Below, in pieces: positions 24,339 to 33,500 of a DNA stretch of 64,000 nucleotides. Location: positions 1 to 64,000 of the forward strand of contig DATBQE010000050.1 of the NCBI GenBank assembly GCA_036561005.1, in the 5' to 3' direction. The stretch's first letter is position 1; every line of letters begins with the position of its first letter. Source of the stretch: PKWO01 sp036561005. Its GTDB lineage: Bacteria > Pseudomonadota > Gammaproteobacteria > Burkholderiales > Burkholderiaceae_D. Under the pieces are notes generated by a model. It was given only the letters and a program-made list of their open reading frames with translations, had not been told where the DNA came from and searched no databases. Made by a program: the position numbers and the translations under genes.

Positions 24339-25631
24339 ATGACCGCATTGATTGCATTGATCCGCAAAGATCTGATCCTTTACTTCACCAACCGTCGCGC
24401 CCTGCTGTTGAATCTGGTGATGCCGATTCTGTTGGGCGCCTTTTTCGGCTATCTGTTCGGTGGCTCGGGCGTTACCGATAACGCCAAGGTCAGCGTCGCC
24501 CTGACGGTGCAGGACGATAGCGAAATCGGCAAAAAAGTCGCCGCCGGCTTGCAGAGCGACGCGACCTTGCAAATCGAGGTCATGTCGCTGGCAGAGGCTA
24601 AAGAGCAAGTACGCAAAGGCAAGCTCAATGCGGCTATTGTGATCCCGCAAGGCTTCGGCGATGCCGCCGGCGCAGCCATGTTCGGGCGGCAAAAGAAGCC
24701 GGAGGTCACTATCTTTTACGACCCATCGCAAAGCATGGTGCTCGGGATGGTCAAGGGATTGCTGACACAACAGATCATGCAGGTTGTGAGCAGCGAAATG
24801 TTCGGCGGCGCGCAGGGTGCCAAGATGATCGACTCAAGTCTCGCGCAACTCGAAAAGCAAGCCGACGATCCCGCCAACGCCGAATTGCGCGACTTGCTGC
24901 ACAGCGTAAAGCAGCTGCAGCAGAAATCTGCCGCAACTGCCGGCAGCGAGGCGACTTCGTCCCCCGCCAAGGCCGGCATATCGATGCCCTTCACCACAAC
25001 CGATGAGGCACTCACATCGGGGCCGAACAAATACAACGGCTACTCCCACTCGTTCGCGGGAATGAGCGTGCAATTCATCCTGTTCATGGCGATCGACGCC
25101 GGCATCAGCGTGCTGATGGCGCGCCGCACCGGATTGTGGAACCGTTTGCTCGCTTCACCCATTACGGTCACGACTGTGTTGACGGCGCGCGTGCTTTCCT
25201 GCGCCTTCATCGCCTTCTTCCTGCAATGCTTCATATTCGGTGTTGCCACGTCGGCGTTTGGCGCACGCATTGACGGCAGCTTTGCCGGCTTCGTCGCGAT
25301 CATCGCGTGCTTCGCATTGATGACTGCGACCTTCGGCCTGCTCATTGCCGCGTTCGGCAAGACGCCGGAAGCGGCGCGCACGCTATCGGTATTCGCCACG
25401 CTGATCATGGTCATGCTGGGCGGCGCCTGGGTCCCGTCTTTCCTGTTTCCTCAGTGGCTGCAATCGATCATCGTTGTCGTGCCGACGCGTTGGGCGATTG
25501 ACGGACTCGACGCCATGACGTGGCGCGGGTTGCCTTTCGATGCTGCGCTGCCGGCGATAGGCGTGCAACTCGGTTTTGCCGTGTTATTCGGTGGGCTGGC
25601 GTTATGGCGATTCCGGCGCGATCAAGCCTGA
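24339..25631 (+). CDS. ABC-2 type transporter permease
   Basis: A 430-residue permease with one N-terminal helix (about 22-42), a large extracytoplasmic domain (about 45-235) and a C-terminal bundle of five to six helices, including MSVQFILFMAIDAGISVLMA and MLGGAWVPSFLFPQWLQSI. This is the YhhJ/YhiH-like ABC-2 layout. It has a good AGAGGAAGC ribosome-binding site and is paired with the preceding ATPase. Its last 30 bases overlap the end of the convergent sulfotransferase gene. Confidence 0.92.
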   Translation: MTALIALIRKDLILYFTNRRALLLNLVMPILLGAFFGYLFGGSGVTDNAKVSVALTVQDDSEIGKKVAAGLQSDATLQIEVMSLAEAKEQVRKGKLNAAIVIPQGFGDAAGAAMFGRQKKPEVTIFYDPSQSMVLGMVKGLLTQQIMQVVSSEMFGGAQGAKMIDSSLAQLEKQADDPANAELRDLLHSVKQLQQKSAATAGSEATSSPAKAGISMPFTTTDEALTSGPNKYNGYSHSFAGMSVQFILFMAIDAGISVLMARRTGLWNRLLASPITVTTVLTARVLSCAFIAFFLQCFIFGVATSAFGARIDGSFAGFVAIIACFALMTATFGLLIAAFGKTPEAARTLSVFATLIMVMLGGAWVPSFLFPQWLQSIIVVVPTRWAIDGLDAMTWRGLPFDAALPAIGVQLGFAVLFGGLALWRFRRDQA

Positions 25632-27677
25632 CAAGGGTCCAAGGTACTTTTCGTAGTTGCGCCAGCGTTCGACGGAATTTTTGTTGATCGCCTGCTTCAC
25701 CTGCCATTTGCTGGCGGTGCTGACGCCGCGTTGATTCGTATGAAAGTCGAGGCAGCGTGCGTCCCACGGCAAGCGGATCCACGACAACATCCTGCGGCTC
25801 CAGCTTTCCGGATCCGCAACCAGTGATTCATAGGGAACGTCGAGCATGGTCTCCGGCGGCAGCGCGTCGTGCCAGTGCGCCATCAGGCGCAGGTACTCAT
25901 TGTAAAAATAGGCCAGCTCATCGAGACTATCGGCATAGGAATGCGGCGTGTCGAAGTGCTGAAAGTAGATCGATAGACAGGTGTCGACCGGGTGCCGCCG
26001 CAAATGGATAAAGCGCGCATTCGGAAATGCGGCACTCATCATGCCGGCAAACATGAAATTGCCGGGCATCTTGTCCACCACCCTTGCAGCGCCGGGAGAA
26101 TGGCTGTGCAGCAGCGCCAGATAATCGGCCGCCAATTTGCGCAAGACTTCGTCACCATCATGGCCCAACATTGCCGGCACCGCATGCGGCGCGCAAGCGC
26201 TACGCCAGTACATCAATTCGCCGGCGCCAAAACAGTCTGGATGTGCCGCTAAAATCTGTTCGGCCAGAGAAGTGCCCGAGCGCGGCATGCCAATGATGAA
26301 AACCGGCCGCGTTGATGGATTCGCATCGGGTCTCATCTTGCGTATCCATGCGGCGTCCACATTGTCGATCAGGTAATCGATGCTTGAAGTCAATAATTCG
26401 CGGTCGAATTTCCGTCCATAGCGAGCGGTGAATTGGTGGGCCTGGCGATAGTGAGCAAACGCCAGGTCAAAATCCTTGATATCGTCGCAATACTTGCCGA
26501 TGCCGAAATGCAGGTAAGCGGCCTGCTTCGAAGTCAGTCGCAGCGCGGCAATTTCCCGGGCCGTTTGCAACCACGTCGCATCGCTTTGCGTCATTTTGCG
26601 CAAGCCGGGTATGCTCGCCCATGCTTCGGCAAAGTCAGGGCGCAAGGCGACGGCGCGCCGATACAATTCTTCCGACTCAGAAAATTGGCCCGTCTCTGCC
26701 TTGATGTTGGCCAGGCATGCGATTGCCGGCGCAGAATCTGCGTCGATCAACAGTGCATTTCGGCAGCATGTTTCGGCTTCCGCAGGACGACTTTGCAAGC
26801 GTAATATTGTCGCCAGATTGACATGGGCACCGACAAAATCGGGTTTGATTGCGAGCGCGCGACGGCAGCTTGCCGCCCCCTCTTCGAGCATGCCCAGATC
26901 ACGCAGGACGCTGCCGAGCCTGTCATGGGCGTCGGCGAAATCGGCTTTCAGCCGAATGGCGCCGCGCAGGCTGGCGACCGCTTCGTCCAACTTGCCCGAT
27001 TCTGCCTGCGCCACGGCAAGGTAATAGAGCATTTCCGCGAACTCGGGTTCCACTTCGAGCGCAATGCGATAGTATCCGATGGCTTCATCAATACGGCCCA
27101 GGATAACCAGGGTGTTGGCGAGGTTGCCCAGTATCGGCGTGGCGTGTGGTTGAAATTGCAGGGCACGTTGAAAGCTTCCCGCTGCTTCTTCTAAGAAACC
27201 GCGTTCGCGCAAAACGTTCCCGAGGTAATTATGTGCTTCGACAAAATCGGGCTTGAGCAGGATGGCCTGGCGCAATGATGACATGGCTTCATCCGCTTTG
27301 CCCAGCCGGTGCAACGCCCGACCCAACTTCTCGTGTAGATGTGCCGCGCCGGGAGCGAGCAATAGAGCCCGTTGAAAACACTCGACAGCCTGGTCGATGC
27401 GCCCGGAATCGGCGAATGCAATGGCCAGATTGGATTGAGCCTCGGCATCGGCGGGCAAAAGCGACGCGGCGGTCTGCAACGCATGGAGGGCGTCCTTGCC
27501 ATGCAGCTTCAGGCAAACCCCCAGGATTTTCCATACGTAGCCATCAGCCGGATGGTGAGTCAGGTGAGTGCTCGCAAGAAGCTCCAAATCCGCAAGACAC
27601 CGGGCGTTGAGCAACGTGACGAGCCGATCCACAATGTCGGTGGAGTTTTCTCCGGTTGCCGTTTTGCCGCCGTTCAC
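25602..27677 (-). CDS. TPR-repeat protein with C-terminal sulfotransferase domain
   Basis: A 691-residue protein. About residues 1-400 are tandem tetratricopeptide repeats of 34 residues (for example AEAQSNLAIAFADSGRIDQA and VEAHNYLGNVLRERGFLEEA). The C-terminal 280 residues are a sulfotransferase domain with the PAPS-binding loop FIIGMPRSGTSLAEQIL and the 3'-phosphate motif FIHLRRHPVDTCLSIYF. Such proteins may sulfate peptides, polysaccharides or lipids; no substrate can be named. It starts at GTG 27677, which overlaps the cca stop (GTGA), so it is translationally coupled to cca. Confidence 0.88.
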   Translation of the reverse strand: MNGGKTATGENSTDIVDRLVTLLNARCLADLELLASTHLTHHPADGYVWKILGVCLKLHGKDALHALQTAASLLPADAEAQSNLAIAFADSGRIDQAVECFQRALLLAPGAAHLHEKLGRALHRLGKADEAMSSLRQAILLKPDFVEAHNYLGNVLRERGFLEEAAGSFQRALQFQPHATPILGNLANTLVILGRIDEAIGYYRIALEVEPEFAEMLYYLAVAQAESGKLDEAVASLRGAIRLKADFADAHDRLGSVLRDLGMLEEGAASCRRALAIKPDFVGAHVNLATILRLQSRPAEAETCCRNALLIDADSAPAIACLANIKAETGQFSESEELYRRAVALRPDFAEAWASIPGLRKMTQSDATWLQTAREIAALRLTSKQAAYLHFGIGKYCDDIKDFDLAFAHYRQAHQFTARYGRKFDRELLTSSIDYLIDNVDAAWIRKMRPDANPSTRPVFIIGMPRSGTSLAEQILAAHPDCFGAGELMYWRSACAPHAVPAMLGHDGDEVLRKLAADYLALLHSHSPGAARVVDKMPGNFMFAGMMSAAFPNARFIHLRRHPVDTCLSIYFQHFDTPHSYADSLDELAYFYNEYLRLMAHWHDALPPETMLDVPYESLVADPESWSRRMLSWIRLPWDARCLDFHTNQRGVSTASKWQVKQAINKNSVERWRNYEKYLGPLSGLIAPESP

Positions 27678-28912
27678 GCTTCCTCGATCCGCCCGTGATC
27701 GGCAGGCAATAGTTTGCGCACGGCGTCGACACGGGCCGCATGGATCGCTTGCGGAATATTTTGCGGGTTATCCTGTGCCTGGGCAACTTGGCCAGCGTTC
27801 ACGGATTGCGCCGCCGCCAGGGCCAATTGCAGATGGGCTCGCTGCGGATAAGGCCGGTCTTGGAACCCGGTGCGGCCGAAGTGATCGCAGGCCGATGCGT
27901 GCAGCATGTCGATGAAGCGCTGCGGCTTGCGAAATGCGTCGCAGCGTTCCATCAGCGAGACAATAGTGGCCGGCCGCAATTGCAGCGCCCGGCTGACATT
28001 GCCATGTTCGCGCGCCGTCATCACTGCCAGGTCGCGGCAATCGCTTGGAATTTTCAGGCGTTTGCAGACCTGGTCAACGAGCTCGACACCGAGGCCTTCG
28101 TGCCCATGGTGACTGGGCCACGCTTCCGGCGGTGTGGCGCCCTTGCCGAGATCATGCAGCAAGGCGGCGAAGCGCACCGGCAAAGGGTACCCCTGTGCTG
28201 CAGCGTAATCAACCACCAGCATGATGTGCACGCCGGTGTCGATTTCGGGATGATATTTGGGCGGTTGCGGCACGCCCCATAGCGCGTCAAGCTCGGGCAA
28301 GATACGTTTGAGTGCGCCGCATTCGCGCAGTACAGTGAACATGCGAGATGGCTTCTGTTCCATCAAACCGCGCGCCAGTTCCTGCCATACACGTTCGGGC
28401 ACCAGGGCATCGACCTCGCCGGCCTGCACCATGTCCTGCATCAGCCGGTTGGTTTCGTCCGCCACGTTGAAGTCGGCGAAGCGGGCGGCGAAGCGCGCCA
28501 GGCGCAAGATTCGCACCGGATCTTCGGCAAAGGCCGGCGACACATGGCGAAATATCCGCGCCTGCAAATCGGCCCGGCCATGGAACGGGTCGATCAGGCT
28601 GCCGTCTTCTTTACGTGCGATCGCGTTGATGGTCAGATCGCGTCGTGCCAGATCCTGTTCCAGCGTTACGTGATCGGCGGTATGAAATACGAACCCCTTG
28701 TAGCCGGGCGCGGTCTTGCGCTCGGTGCGCGCTAGCGCATATTCTTCATGGGTTTCGGGGTGGAGAAATACCGGGAAATCCTTGCCTACCGGCACATAGC
28801 CGGCCTCCAGCATTTGCTCGGGCGTGGCGCCAACGACGACGTAGTCGCGATCCTGCACGGGCAATCCGAGCAAGGCATCGCGCACGGCACCGCCGACTGC
28901 GTAGATCTCCAT
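27674..28912 (-). CDS. cca: CCA tRNA nucleotidyltransferase
   Basis: A 412-residue class II nucleotidyltransferase that adds or repairs the CCA end of tRNAs. The N-terminal motif is VGGAVRDALLGLPVQDRDYVV with the catalytic acidic pair, followed by LARRDLTINAIA and FAEDPVRILRLARFAARF. A C-terminal HD domain is indicated by LHDLGKGATP with downstream histidines, as in bifunctional gammaproteobacterial Cca. It begins at ATG 28912, one base after the GST stop, and ends in a GTGA overlap with the sulfotransferase gene. Confidence 0.95.
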   Translation of the reverse strand: MEIYAVGGAVRDALLGLPVQDRDYVVVGATPEQMLEAGYVPVGKDFPVFLHPETHEEYALARTERKTAPGYKGFVFHTADHVTLEQDLARRDLTINAIARKEDGSLIDPFHGRADLQARIFRHVSPAFAEDPVRILRLARFAARFADFNVADETNRLMQDMVQAGEVDALVPERVWQELARGLMEQKPSRMFTVLRECGALKRILPELDALWGVPQPPKYHPEIDTGVHIMLVVDYAAAQGYPLPVRFAALLHDLGKGATPPEAWPSHHGHEGLGVELVDQVCKRLKIPSDCRDLAVMTAREHGNVSRALQLRPATIVSLMERCDAFRKPQRFIDMLHASACDHFGRTGFQDRPYPQRAHLQLALAAAQSVNAGQVAQAQDNPQNIPQAIHAARVDAVRKLLPADHGRIEEA

Positions 28913-28913
28913 C

Positions 28914-29627
28914 TCAGTCAGGATAGATGTCTAGGGAGGGCAAACGGTCGGGTTCGGCTTCGGCGCCCTTGATCCACTGTGCGACGGCCGGATGCGCCAC
29001 GACGCGGTCGACGTAACCCTGCAACGCAGGCGCCAGCGACACGGCATAAGTGCAGAAGCGCATGACGACCGGTGCGAAATAGGCGTCGGCTATGGAAAAG
29101 TCACCGAACAGGAATTCATGCGCGCCCGCCACGGAAAGGCATTCCTCCCATATCTCGCTGATGCGCCCGATGTCGGCCTGCGCGCCCGCCGTGCGGCCCT
29201 TGCCGGGAAATCTGGCGCCGATATTCATCCACATGGCCGAGCGCAAATCGCCGAAGCCGGAATGCATTTCGGCGCACATGCTGCGCGCCAGGGCGCGCTG
29301 CGCCACATTTTCCGGCCACATGTTTTTTTCCGGGAATTGTTCGGCAAGATATTCGCAGATCGCCAGCGAGTCCCACACCGTGGTTTCGCCGGCGATCAGT
29401 ACCGGCACCCGGCCGGCCAGCGAATATTCGGCGATGCGGGAGGACGTATCGGACTGCTGCAATTTGATCTTGATTTCCTCGAAAGGGATATTGAACGCCG
29501 TCATGGCGACCCATGGCCGCATTGACCAGGACGAATACCTCTTGTTGCCGATCACCAGTTTCAGGCCGGCCTTCTTCGGATCGCCCAGCGCCTGGGATAA
29601 AAAGGGATCGAGTTCGGTAGTGTGCAT
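28914..29627 (-). CDS. Glutathione S-transferase family protein
   Basis: A 237-residue protein with an N-terminal thioredoxin-like domain (LKLVIGNKRYSSWSMRPWVA, GRVPVLIAGETTVWDSLAI) and an all-helical C-terminal domain (EFLFGDFSIADAYFAPVV, the N-capping-box region). The SSWSMR site suggests a serine-type catalytic residue. Family members conjugate glutathione to electrophiles or reduce peroxides; the substrate is unknown. ATG 29627 is preferred; the frame extends to 29663 inside the slt coding region, and both starts lack a clear ribosome-binding site. Confidence 0.85.
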   Translation of the reverse strand: MHTTELDPFLSQALGDPKKAGLKLVIGNKRYSSWSMRPWVAMTAFNIPFEEIKIKLQQSDTSSRIAEYSLAGRVPVLIAGETTVWDSLAICEYLAEQFPEKNMWPENVAQRALARSMCAEMHSGFGDLRSAMWMNIGARFPGKGRTAGAQADIGRISEIWEECLSVAGAHEFLFGDFSIADAYFAPVVMRFCTYAVSLAPALQGYVDRVVAHPAVAQWIKGAEAEPDRLPSLDIYPD

Positions 29628-29640
29628 GTTTGTGATGGGG

Positions 29641-31590
29641 TTACGGGATTTCGCTCGCGACATAGCCCTTGGGCATGATCACGCCGAGACGGGCTTTGAG
29701 CGACTGCGATTTGTTTTCAAACAATGCCGCGTAATAAGTGGCATTCGACATCACGTTGCGAACGTATTCGCGCGTCTCGTTGAAGGGAATGGTCTCGGCA
29801 AAAATAGCGCCCTCGACAGGGTTGTTGAGACTGGCACGCCAGGTGCGCGGCCGGCCCGGGCCGGCATTGTAGGCGGCTGTGGCCAGCACCTGGGAATTAT
29901 CGAGGTCGTTGTAGATGATGCTCAAATAATTGGTGCCGAGCATGATGTTGGTGCCGATTTCACCGGCCTGAGAAGGTGTATAGCTTTCCAGTCCGATCTT
30001 GTGCGCGATGAATTTCGCGGTACCCGGCATGATCTGCATCAATCCCTGGGCGCCGACATAGGAACGCGCACCAAGGATGAAGCGCGACTCCTGACGGATC
30101 AGGCCGTAGACCCACGCCTGGTCAAGCCCCAGCGTATCTGCCGCCGGGCGCATCAAATCGTCGAAAGGTGCGGGGAAGCGCTGGGAAAAATCCATCTCGA
30201 TACGTGTGTGCTCGGAGGTGCTGATCATGCGGTCAAGCACATTATTCTGCCGTGCGAATTCGGCGGCAGCAAAAAACTGACGCTCGTTCATCCTGCGCAA
30301 TTCCCAATTCCACTCGCGATAGCCCTCGGTGCGCAAATTCAGGTCAAGAAATTTGAGGGCGCGGCGAAAGCCCTGGTTTAGCGACATTTGTGCAATTTCT
30401 TCGGCGGCCGGAGCCAACGGGCGCGGTGGAACACTGATCTTCCCGCCCAGTTCTTCCAGCGCCAGTTGGCCATAGAAATTGGTTTGCGCCGATATCGACT
30501 GGAATTGAATGCGGGCCGCATCGATGCGGCCGTCGGCCTGCAGGGCGCGACCGAACCAATAAGTCCAGGCCGGCTCGGCGCGCAACTTCTCGGGCATCGC
30601 GGCGATGCCGGTTTCGACCATTTTCCAGTCGCCGGCACGCAGGGCAACGCGTACGCGCCACGGCAATTCGGCATACGACAAAGGCGCATCGCCCGCCTTG
30701 TGCCAATAGTCAATTGCCTCGGGGAGGAGCTTGAACGACGCTTCATACGCAATTTGCGCCCATCCCAAGGCCTGTTCGCTTTTGTTCAGCGATGCCGCAG
30801 CACGGCCAAGCGCTCCCTCGGCAGCGCCCGGATTGAGCTTGGCCGCACGGCCCAGGGCCATGATAAAGGCCTGGTGGCTGACTGAGCCGATTCCGGGGCC
30901 ACGTGCGAGAACGATATTGGGGCGATCAAGTGCGGCACTGAATGTGGCTTCGGACAATTCCCCGGCGGCAGCGAGGCGCTGCACGACGCTGGCCGGTGCG
31001 GTCTCGGCTGCCAGCCTCAGTTGCGCCAGCAATTCGTCTTGCGAAAACTGGCCGGACTTGAACAAGGTCTTGATCAAGGCAATGCAACCATCGCCGTACT
31101 CTTTGGGTGCGGTCAAGACAATTCGCGCCTCTGGCACGACCTCCTGCCCTTTCAAGGCCCGCGACAACAAGGCATAGCATTTGACTTGGCGGTCATCGTT
31201 GAGCACGAATAGTGGGTACTGCTCGTCGAAATTTTTCCAGTCGCCGGTATAACCCAGGGTTAGCAACCAATCGTTGCGCATGCGGTCGGCGATGGCGCTG
31301 TCTTCATAGCGGGTCAGGAAGTTCAGCACCTGCTCAGGCCGGGCGTCGGCCAATCGCGCCTTGAGACGGTAATAGTCGACATAGGAGGGTATGGCATAGG
31401 ATTGGAGGCGATCGGCCAGCTGGTCGGCCTTGTCTTCGTCGCCGGAGCGCGCGGCATCGCGCAGCGCCAGGAAGGCGTCGTCGTCGCTCAGCAAGCTTGC
31501 AGCAGGCTTCTTCGCCCACGTCAGCGGCGACACCATCAACGCAGCCACAGTCAAGGCCGCGACGATTCCCCATATGCTCTTGCTACTCAC
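29641..31590 (-). CDS. slt: Soluble lytic murein transglycosylase
   Basis: A 649-residue periplasmic transglycosylase from GTG 31590. It has a signal peptide (VSSKSIWGIVAALTVAALMV, cleaved near WAKK), a long alpha-superhelical region of about 430 residues, and a C-terminal goose-lysozyme-like catalytic domain. The catalytic Glu is in VYGLIRQESRFILGARS, followed by AQGLMQIMPGTA and AAYNAGPGRPRTW. It cleaves peptidoglycan with formation of 1,6-anhydromuramic acid. The upstream part of the open frame crosses the start of the divergent fau gene and looks non-coding, so the GTG with GGGGCAGC before it is chosen. Confidence 0.92.
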   Translation of the reverse strand: MSSKSIWGIVAALTVAALMVSPLTWAKKPAASLLSDDDAFLALRDAARSGDEDKADQLADRLQSYAIPSYVDYYRLKARLADARPEQVLNFLTRYEDSAIADRMRNDWLLTLGYTGDWKNFDEQYPLFVLNDDRQVKCYALLSRALKGQEVVPEARIVLTAPKEYGDGCIALIKTLFKSGQFSQDELLAQLRLAAETAPASVVQRLAAAGELSEATFSAALDRPNIVLARGPGIGSVSHQAFIMALGRAAKLNPGAAEGALGRAAASLNKSEQALGWAQIAYEASFKLLPEAIDYWHKAGDAPLSYAELPWRVRVALRAGDWKMVETGIAAMPEKLRAEPAWTYWFGRALQADGRIDAARIQFQSISAQTNFYGQLALEELGGKISVPPRPLAPAAEEIAQMSLNQGFRRALKFLDLNLRTEGYREWNWELRRMNERQFFAAAEFARQNNVLDRMISTSEHTRIEMDFSQRFPAPFDDLMRPAADTLGLDQAWVYGLIRQESRFILGARSYVGAQGLMQIMPGTAKFIAHKIGLESYTPSQAGEIGTNIMLGTNYLSIIYNDLDNSQVLATAAYNAGPGRPRTWRASLNNPVEGAIFAETIPFNETREYVRNVMSNATYYAALFENKSQSLKARLGVIMPKGYVASEIP

Positions 31591-31684
31591 GATGCTGCCC
31601 CGATCATTGATTCCAAGCCGTGTTTCCGTGTGCCTGTTGCACACACTGTAGAATAACACGCCAGGATTCCACTTCGCGCGATAG

Positions 31685-32227
31685 ATGAAACAGGAAATGC
31701 GCCGTGTGCTATTGACGCAACGGCAAGAATTGACTCCCGAAATGCGGGCGCAGCAGGACGCAGCGCTGCGCAGGCACCTGCTCGAATGGCTCGCGCGCAA
31801 TCCGGTGCACTGCCTCGGGGTGTATTGGCCTATACGCGGCGAGCCGGATTTGCGGGAACTCTATGGCGAGCTGGCCGAGCGCGACGTGCAGCTTGCTTTG
31901 CCCATCGTTGTGGCGCCCGATGCCCCCTTGAGTTTTTCCGCCTGGACTCCCGGCGAGCCGATGGAAAAGGGGGCGATGAAGGTGCCGATACCGGCCGCGC
32001 CGCGCCAGACACTTACGCCGGAGGCGCTATTGATACCGTGCGTCGGGTTCAATCGCGAAAGGGTACGTCTAGGCTATGGAGGCGGCTTTTATGACCGCAC
32101 GCTGGCCCAAACGCCGCGCCCCATCGCAATCGGCATCGCCTACCATCAGGCGGTGACCGATTTTGCCGCCGACCTGCACGATATCGCACTCGATATCGTG
32201 CTCACGGACCAAGGTGAAATCAGTTAG
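31685..32227 (+). CDS. fau: 5-formyltetrahydrofolate cyclo-ligase
   Basis: A 180-residue enzyme that converts 5-formyl-THF to 5,10-methenyl-THF with ATP. It has the N-terminal basic helix (MKQEMRRVLLTQRQEL), the WPIRGEPDLR segment and the ATP-site signature VRLGYGGGFYDRTLA. It ends in an 8-base convergent overlap with metF, another folate one-carbon gene. In gammaproteobacteria this gene often follows 6S RNA, but the 94 bases between slt and fau here are too short for 6S RNA. Confidence 0.95.
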   Translation: MKQEMRRVLLTQRQELTPEMRAQQDAALRRHLLEWLARNPVHCLGVYWPIRGEPDLRELYGELAERDVQLALPIVVAPDAPLSFSAWTPGEPMEKGAMKVPIPAAPRQTLTPEALLIPCVGFNRERVRLGYGGGFYDRTLAQTPRPIAIGIAYHQAVTDFAADLHDIALDIVLTDQGEIS

Positions 32228-33089
32228 ATCCCTGATTCAGGCGCTTCCAGATTTCTGTCGTCGCCAGGGCCTGGTTTAACGTATAGAAATGCAGACCCGG
32301 TGCACCGCCCGCCAGCAGGCGTTCGCACAAGCTCGTGACGACGTCGAGGCCGAATGCACGGATCGATGCGCTGTCGTCACCGTAACTGGCCAGCTTGATG
32401 CGTACCCAACGCGGTATTTCGGCGCCGCACATGTCGGAAAACCGCGTGAGCTGCGAGTAATTCGTAATCGGCATGATCCCCGCTACGATGGGAACCGTCA
32501 CGCCGTGCTTGCCGGCTTCGTCGACGAAGCGGAAATAAGCGTCCGCATTGTAGAAATACTGCGTGATCGCCGAATTGGCACCGGCCTGTACCTTGCGCAC
32601 GAAATTCTGCAAATCGTCTTGCGGCGACTTTGCTTGCGGATGCATTTCCGGGTAAGCAGCCACTTCAACGTGAAACCAGTCGCCGGTTTCGGCGCGGATG
32701 AACTCGACGAGCTCGCTGGCATAGCGGAATTCGCCGGAAGAAAAGCCGACCGAGCCGTAACCGCTGGGCAAATCGCCGCGCAGCGCCACGATGCGCTTGA
32801 TGCCATGCGCCTGGTATTGCTTGAGAATCTCACGCAAAACCTCGCGCGAGGTGCCCATGCAAGACAAATGCGGCGCCGCCTCGTGGCCTTCATTGCGAAT
32901 GTCGAGGATGGTTTCAAGCGTGCCTTTTTGCGTCGATCCACCGGCACCGAAGGTGACGGAAAAATATTTCGGGTGCAGTTGGGCAAGTTTGGCGCGGGCG
33001 ATGCGCAGTTTTTCGATGCCCTCTTCCGTTTTTGGCGGAAAGAATTCCATGCTGAAGTTGCGTTCAGCATTGAGTTGATCGTGAGCCAT
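32220..33089 (-). CDS. metF: 5,10-methylenetetrahydrofolate reductase
   Basis: A 289-residue MetF. It reduces 5,10-methylene-THF to 5-methyl-THF for methionine synthesis, using FAD. Typical stretches are NFSMEFFPPKTEEGIEKL (catalytic Glu), FSVTFGAGGSTQKGT, IVALRGDLPSG, QAGANSAITQYFYN and VPIVAGIMPITNYSQL. It directly abuts the upstream membrane-protein gene and belongs to the ahcY operon, so it is expected to share SAH-riboswitch control. It ends in an 8-base overlap with fau. Confidence 0.97.
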   Translation of the reverse strand: MAHDQLNAERNFSMEFFPPKTEEGIEKLRIARAKLAQLHPKYFSVTFGAGGSTQKGTLETILDIRNEGHEAAPHLSCMGTSREVLREILKQYQAHGIKRIVALRGDLPSGYGSVGFSSGEFRYASELVEFIRAETGDWFHVEVAAYPEMHPQAKSPQDDLQNFVRKVQAGANSAITQYFYNADAYFRFVDEAGKHGVTVPIVAGIMPITNYSQLTRFSDMCGAEIPRWVRIKLASYGDDSASIRAFGLDVVTSLCERLLAGGAPGLHFYTLNQALATTEIWKRLNQGSN

Positions 33090-33431
33090 TTATTTCTCTA
33101 TCAATAAGGTCGAAAGGGCCCAGGAGATAATGCTGTAGAGCAGCGCGCCGACAATGGCCGAGGAAAATCCCGCCACCGAAAAACCCTTGATGAAATTCGC
33201 CACCAGCCAGAACATCAACCCGTTGATGACGAAGATGAACAGGCCAAGCGTGACAATCGTCACCGGCAGTGTCAAGAGGACCAATATCGGTCGAATCAGT
33301 GTATTGACCAGGCCGAGAATCAAAGCTGCCACCAGCGCGGTGGTGAAACTATCGACCCGCACCGATTGGGTGAGGTAGGGCACGGCAAACAGCGCCGCCG
33401 CATTGATGATCCAAGTCAGCAACAAACGCAT
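33090..33431 (-). CDS. YvlD/DUF360-type small membrane protein (phage holin family)
   Basis: A 113-residue protein with four hydrophobic helices and the family motif GLVNTLIRPILVLLTLPVTI. This is the COG1950/YvlD family, often labelled phage holin family protein, although it is a chromosomal housekeeping gene with no phage neighbours. The function is unknown. It lies between ahcY and metF, with only 69 bases to ahcY and none to metF, an arrangement that recurs in betaproteobacterial methionine-cycle operons. Confidence 0.87.
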   Translation of the reverse strand: MRLLLTWIINAAALFAVPYLTQSVRVDSFTTALVAALILGLVNTLIRPILVLLTLPVTIVTLGLFIFVINGLMFWLVANFIKGFSVAGFSSAIVGALLYSIISWALSTLLIEK

Positions 33432-33500
33432 GTTTTTCTCTCCTGGTTATGCGTCGCCGTTTCGAAACTCCATTGGCGGCGACGCAATACCGTACTAAAT

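Noticed and set aside
31591..31684. 6S RNA gene next to fau
   Set aside because: The slt-fau gap is only 94 bases, too short for 6S RNA, and shows no matching fold.
33090..33431. Prophage holin
   Set aside because: The YvlD family is labelled phage holin, but the gene sits in a metabolic operon with no phage genes near it.
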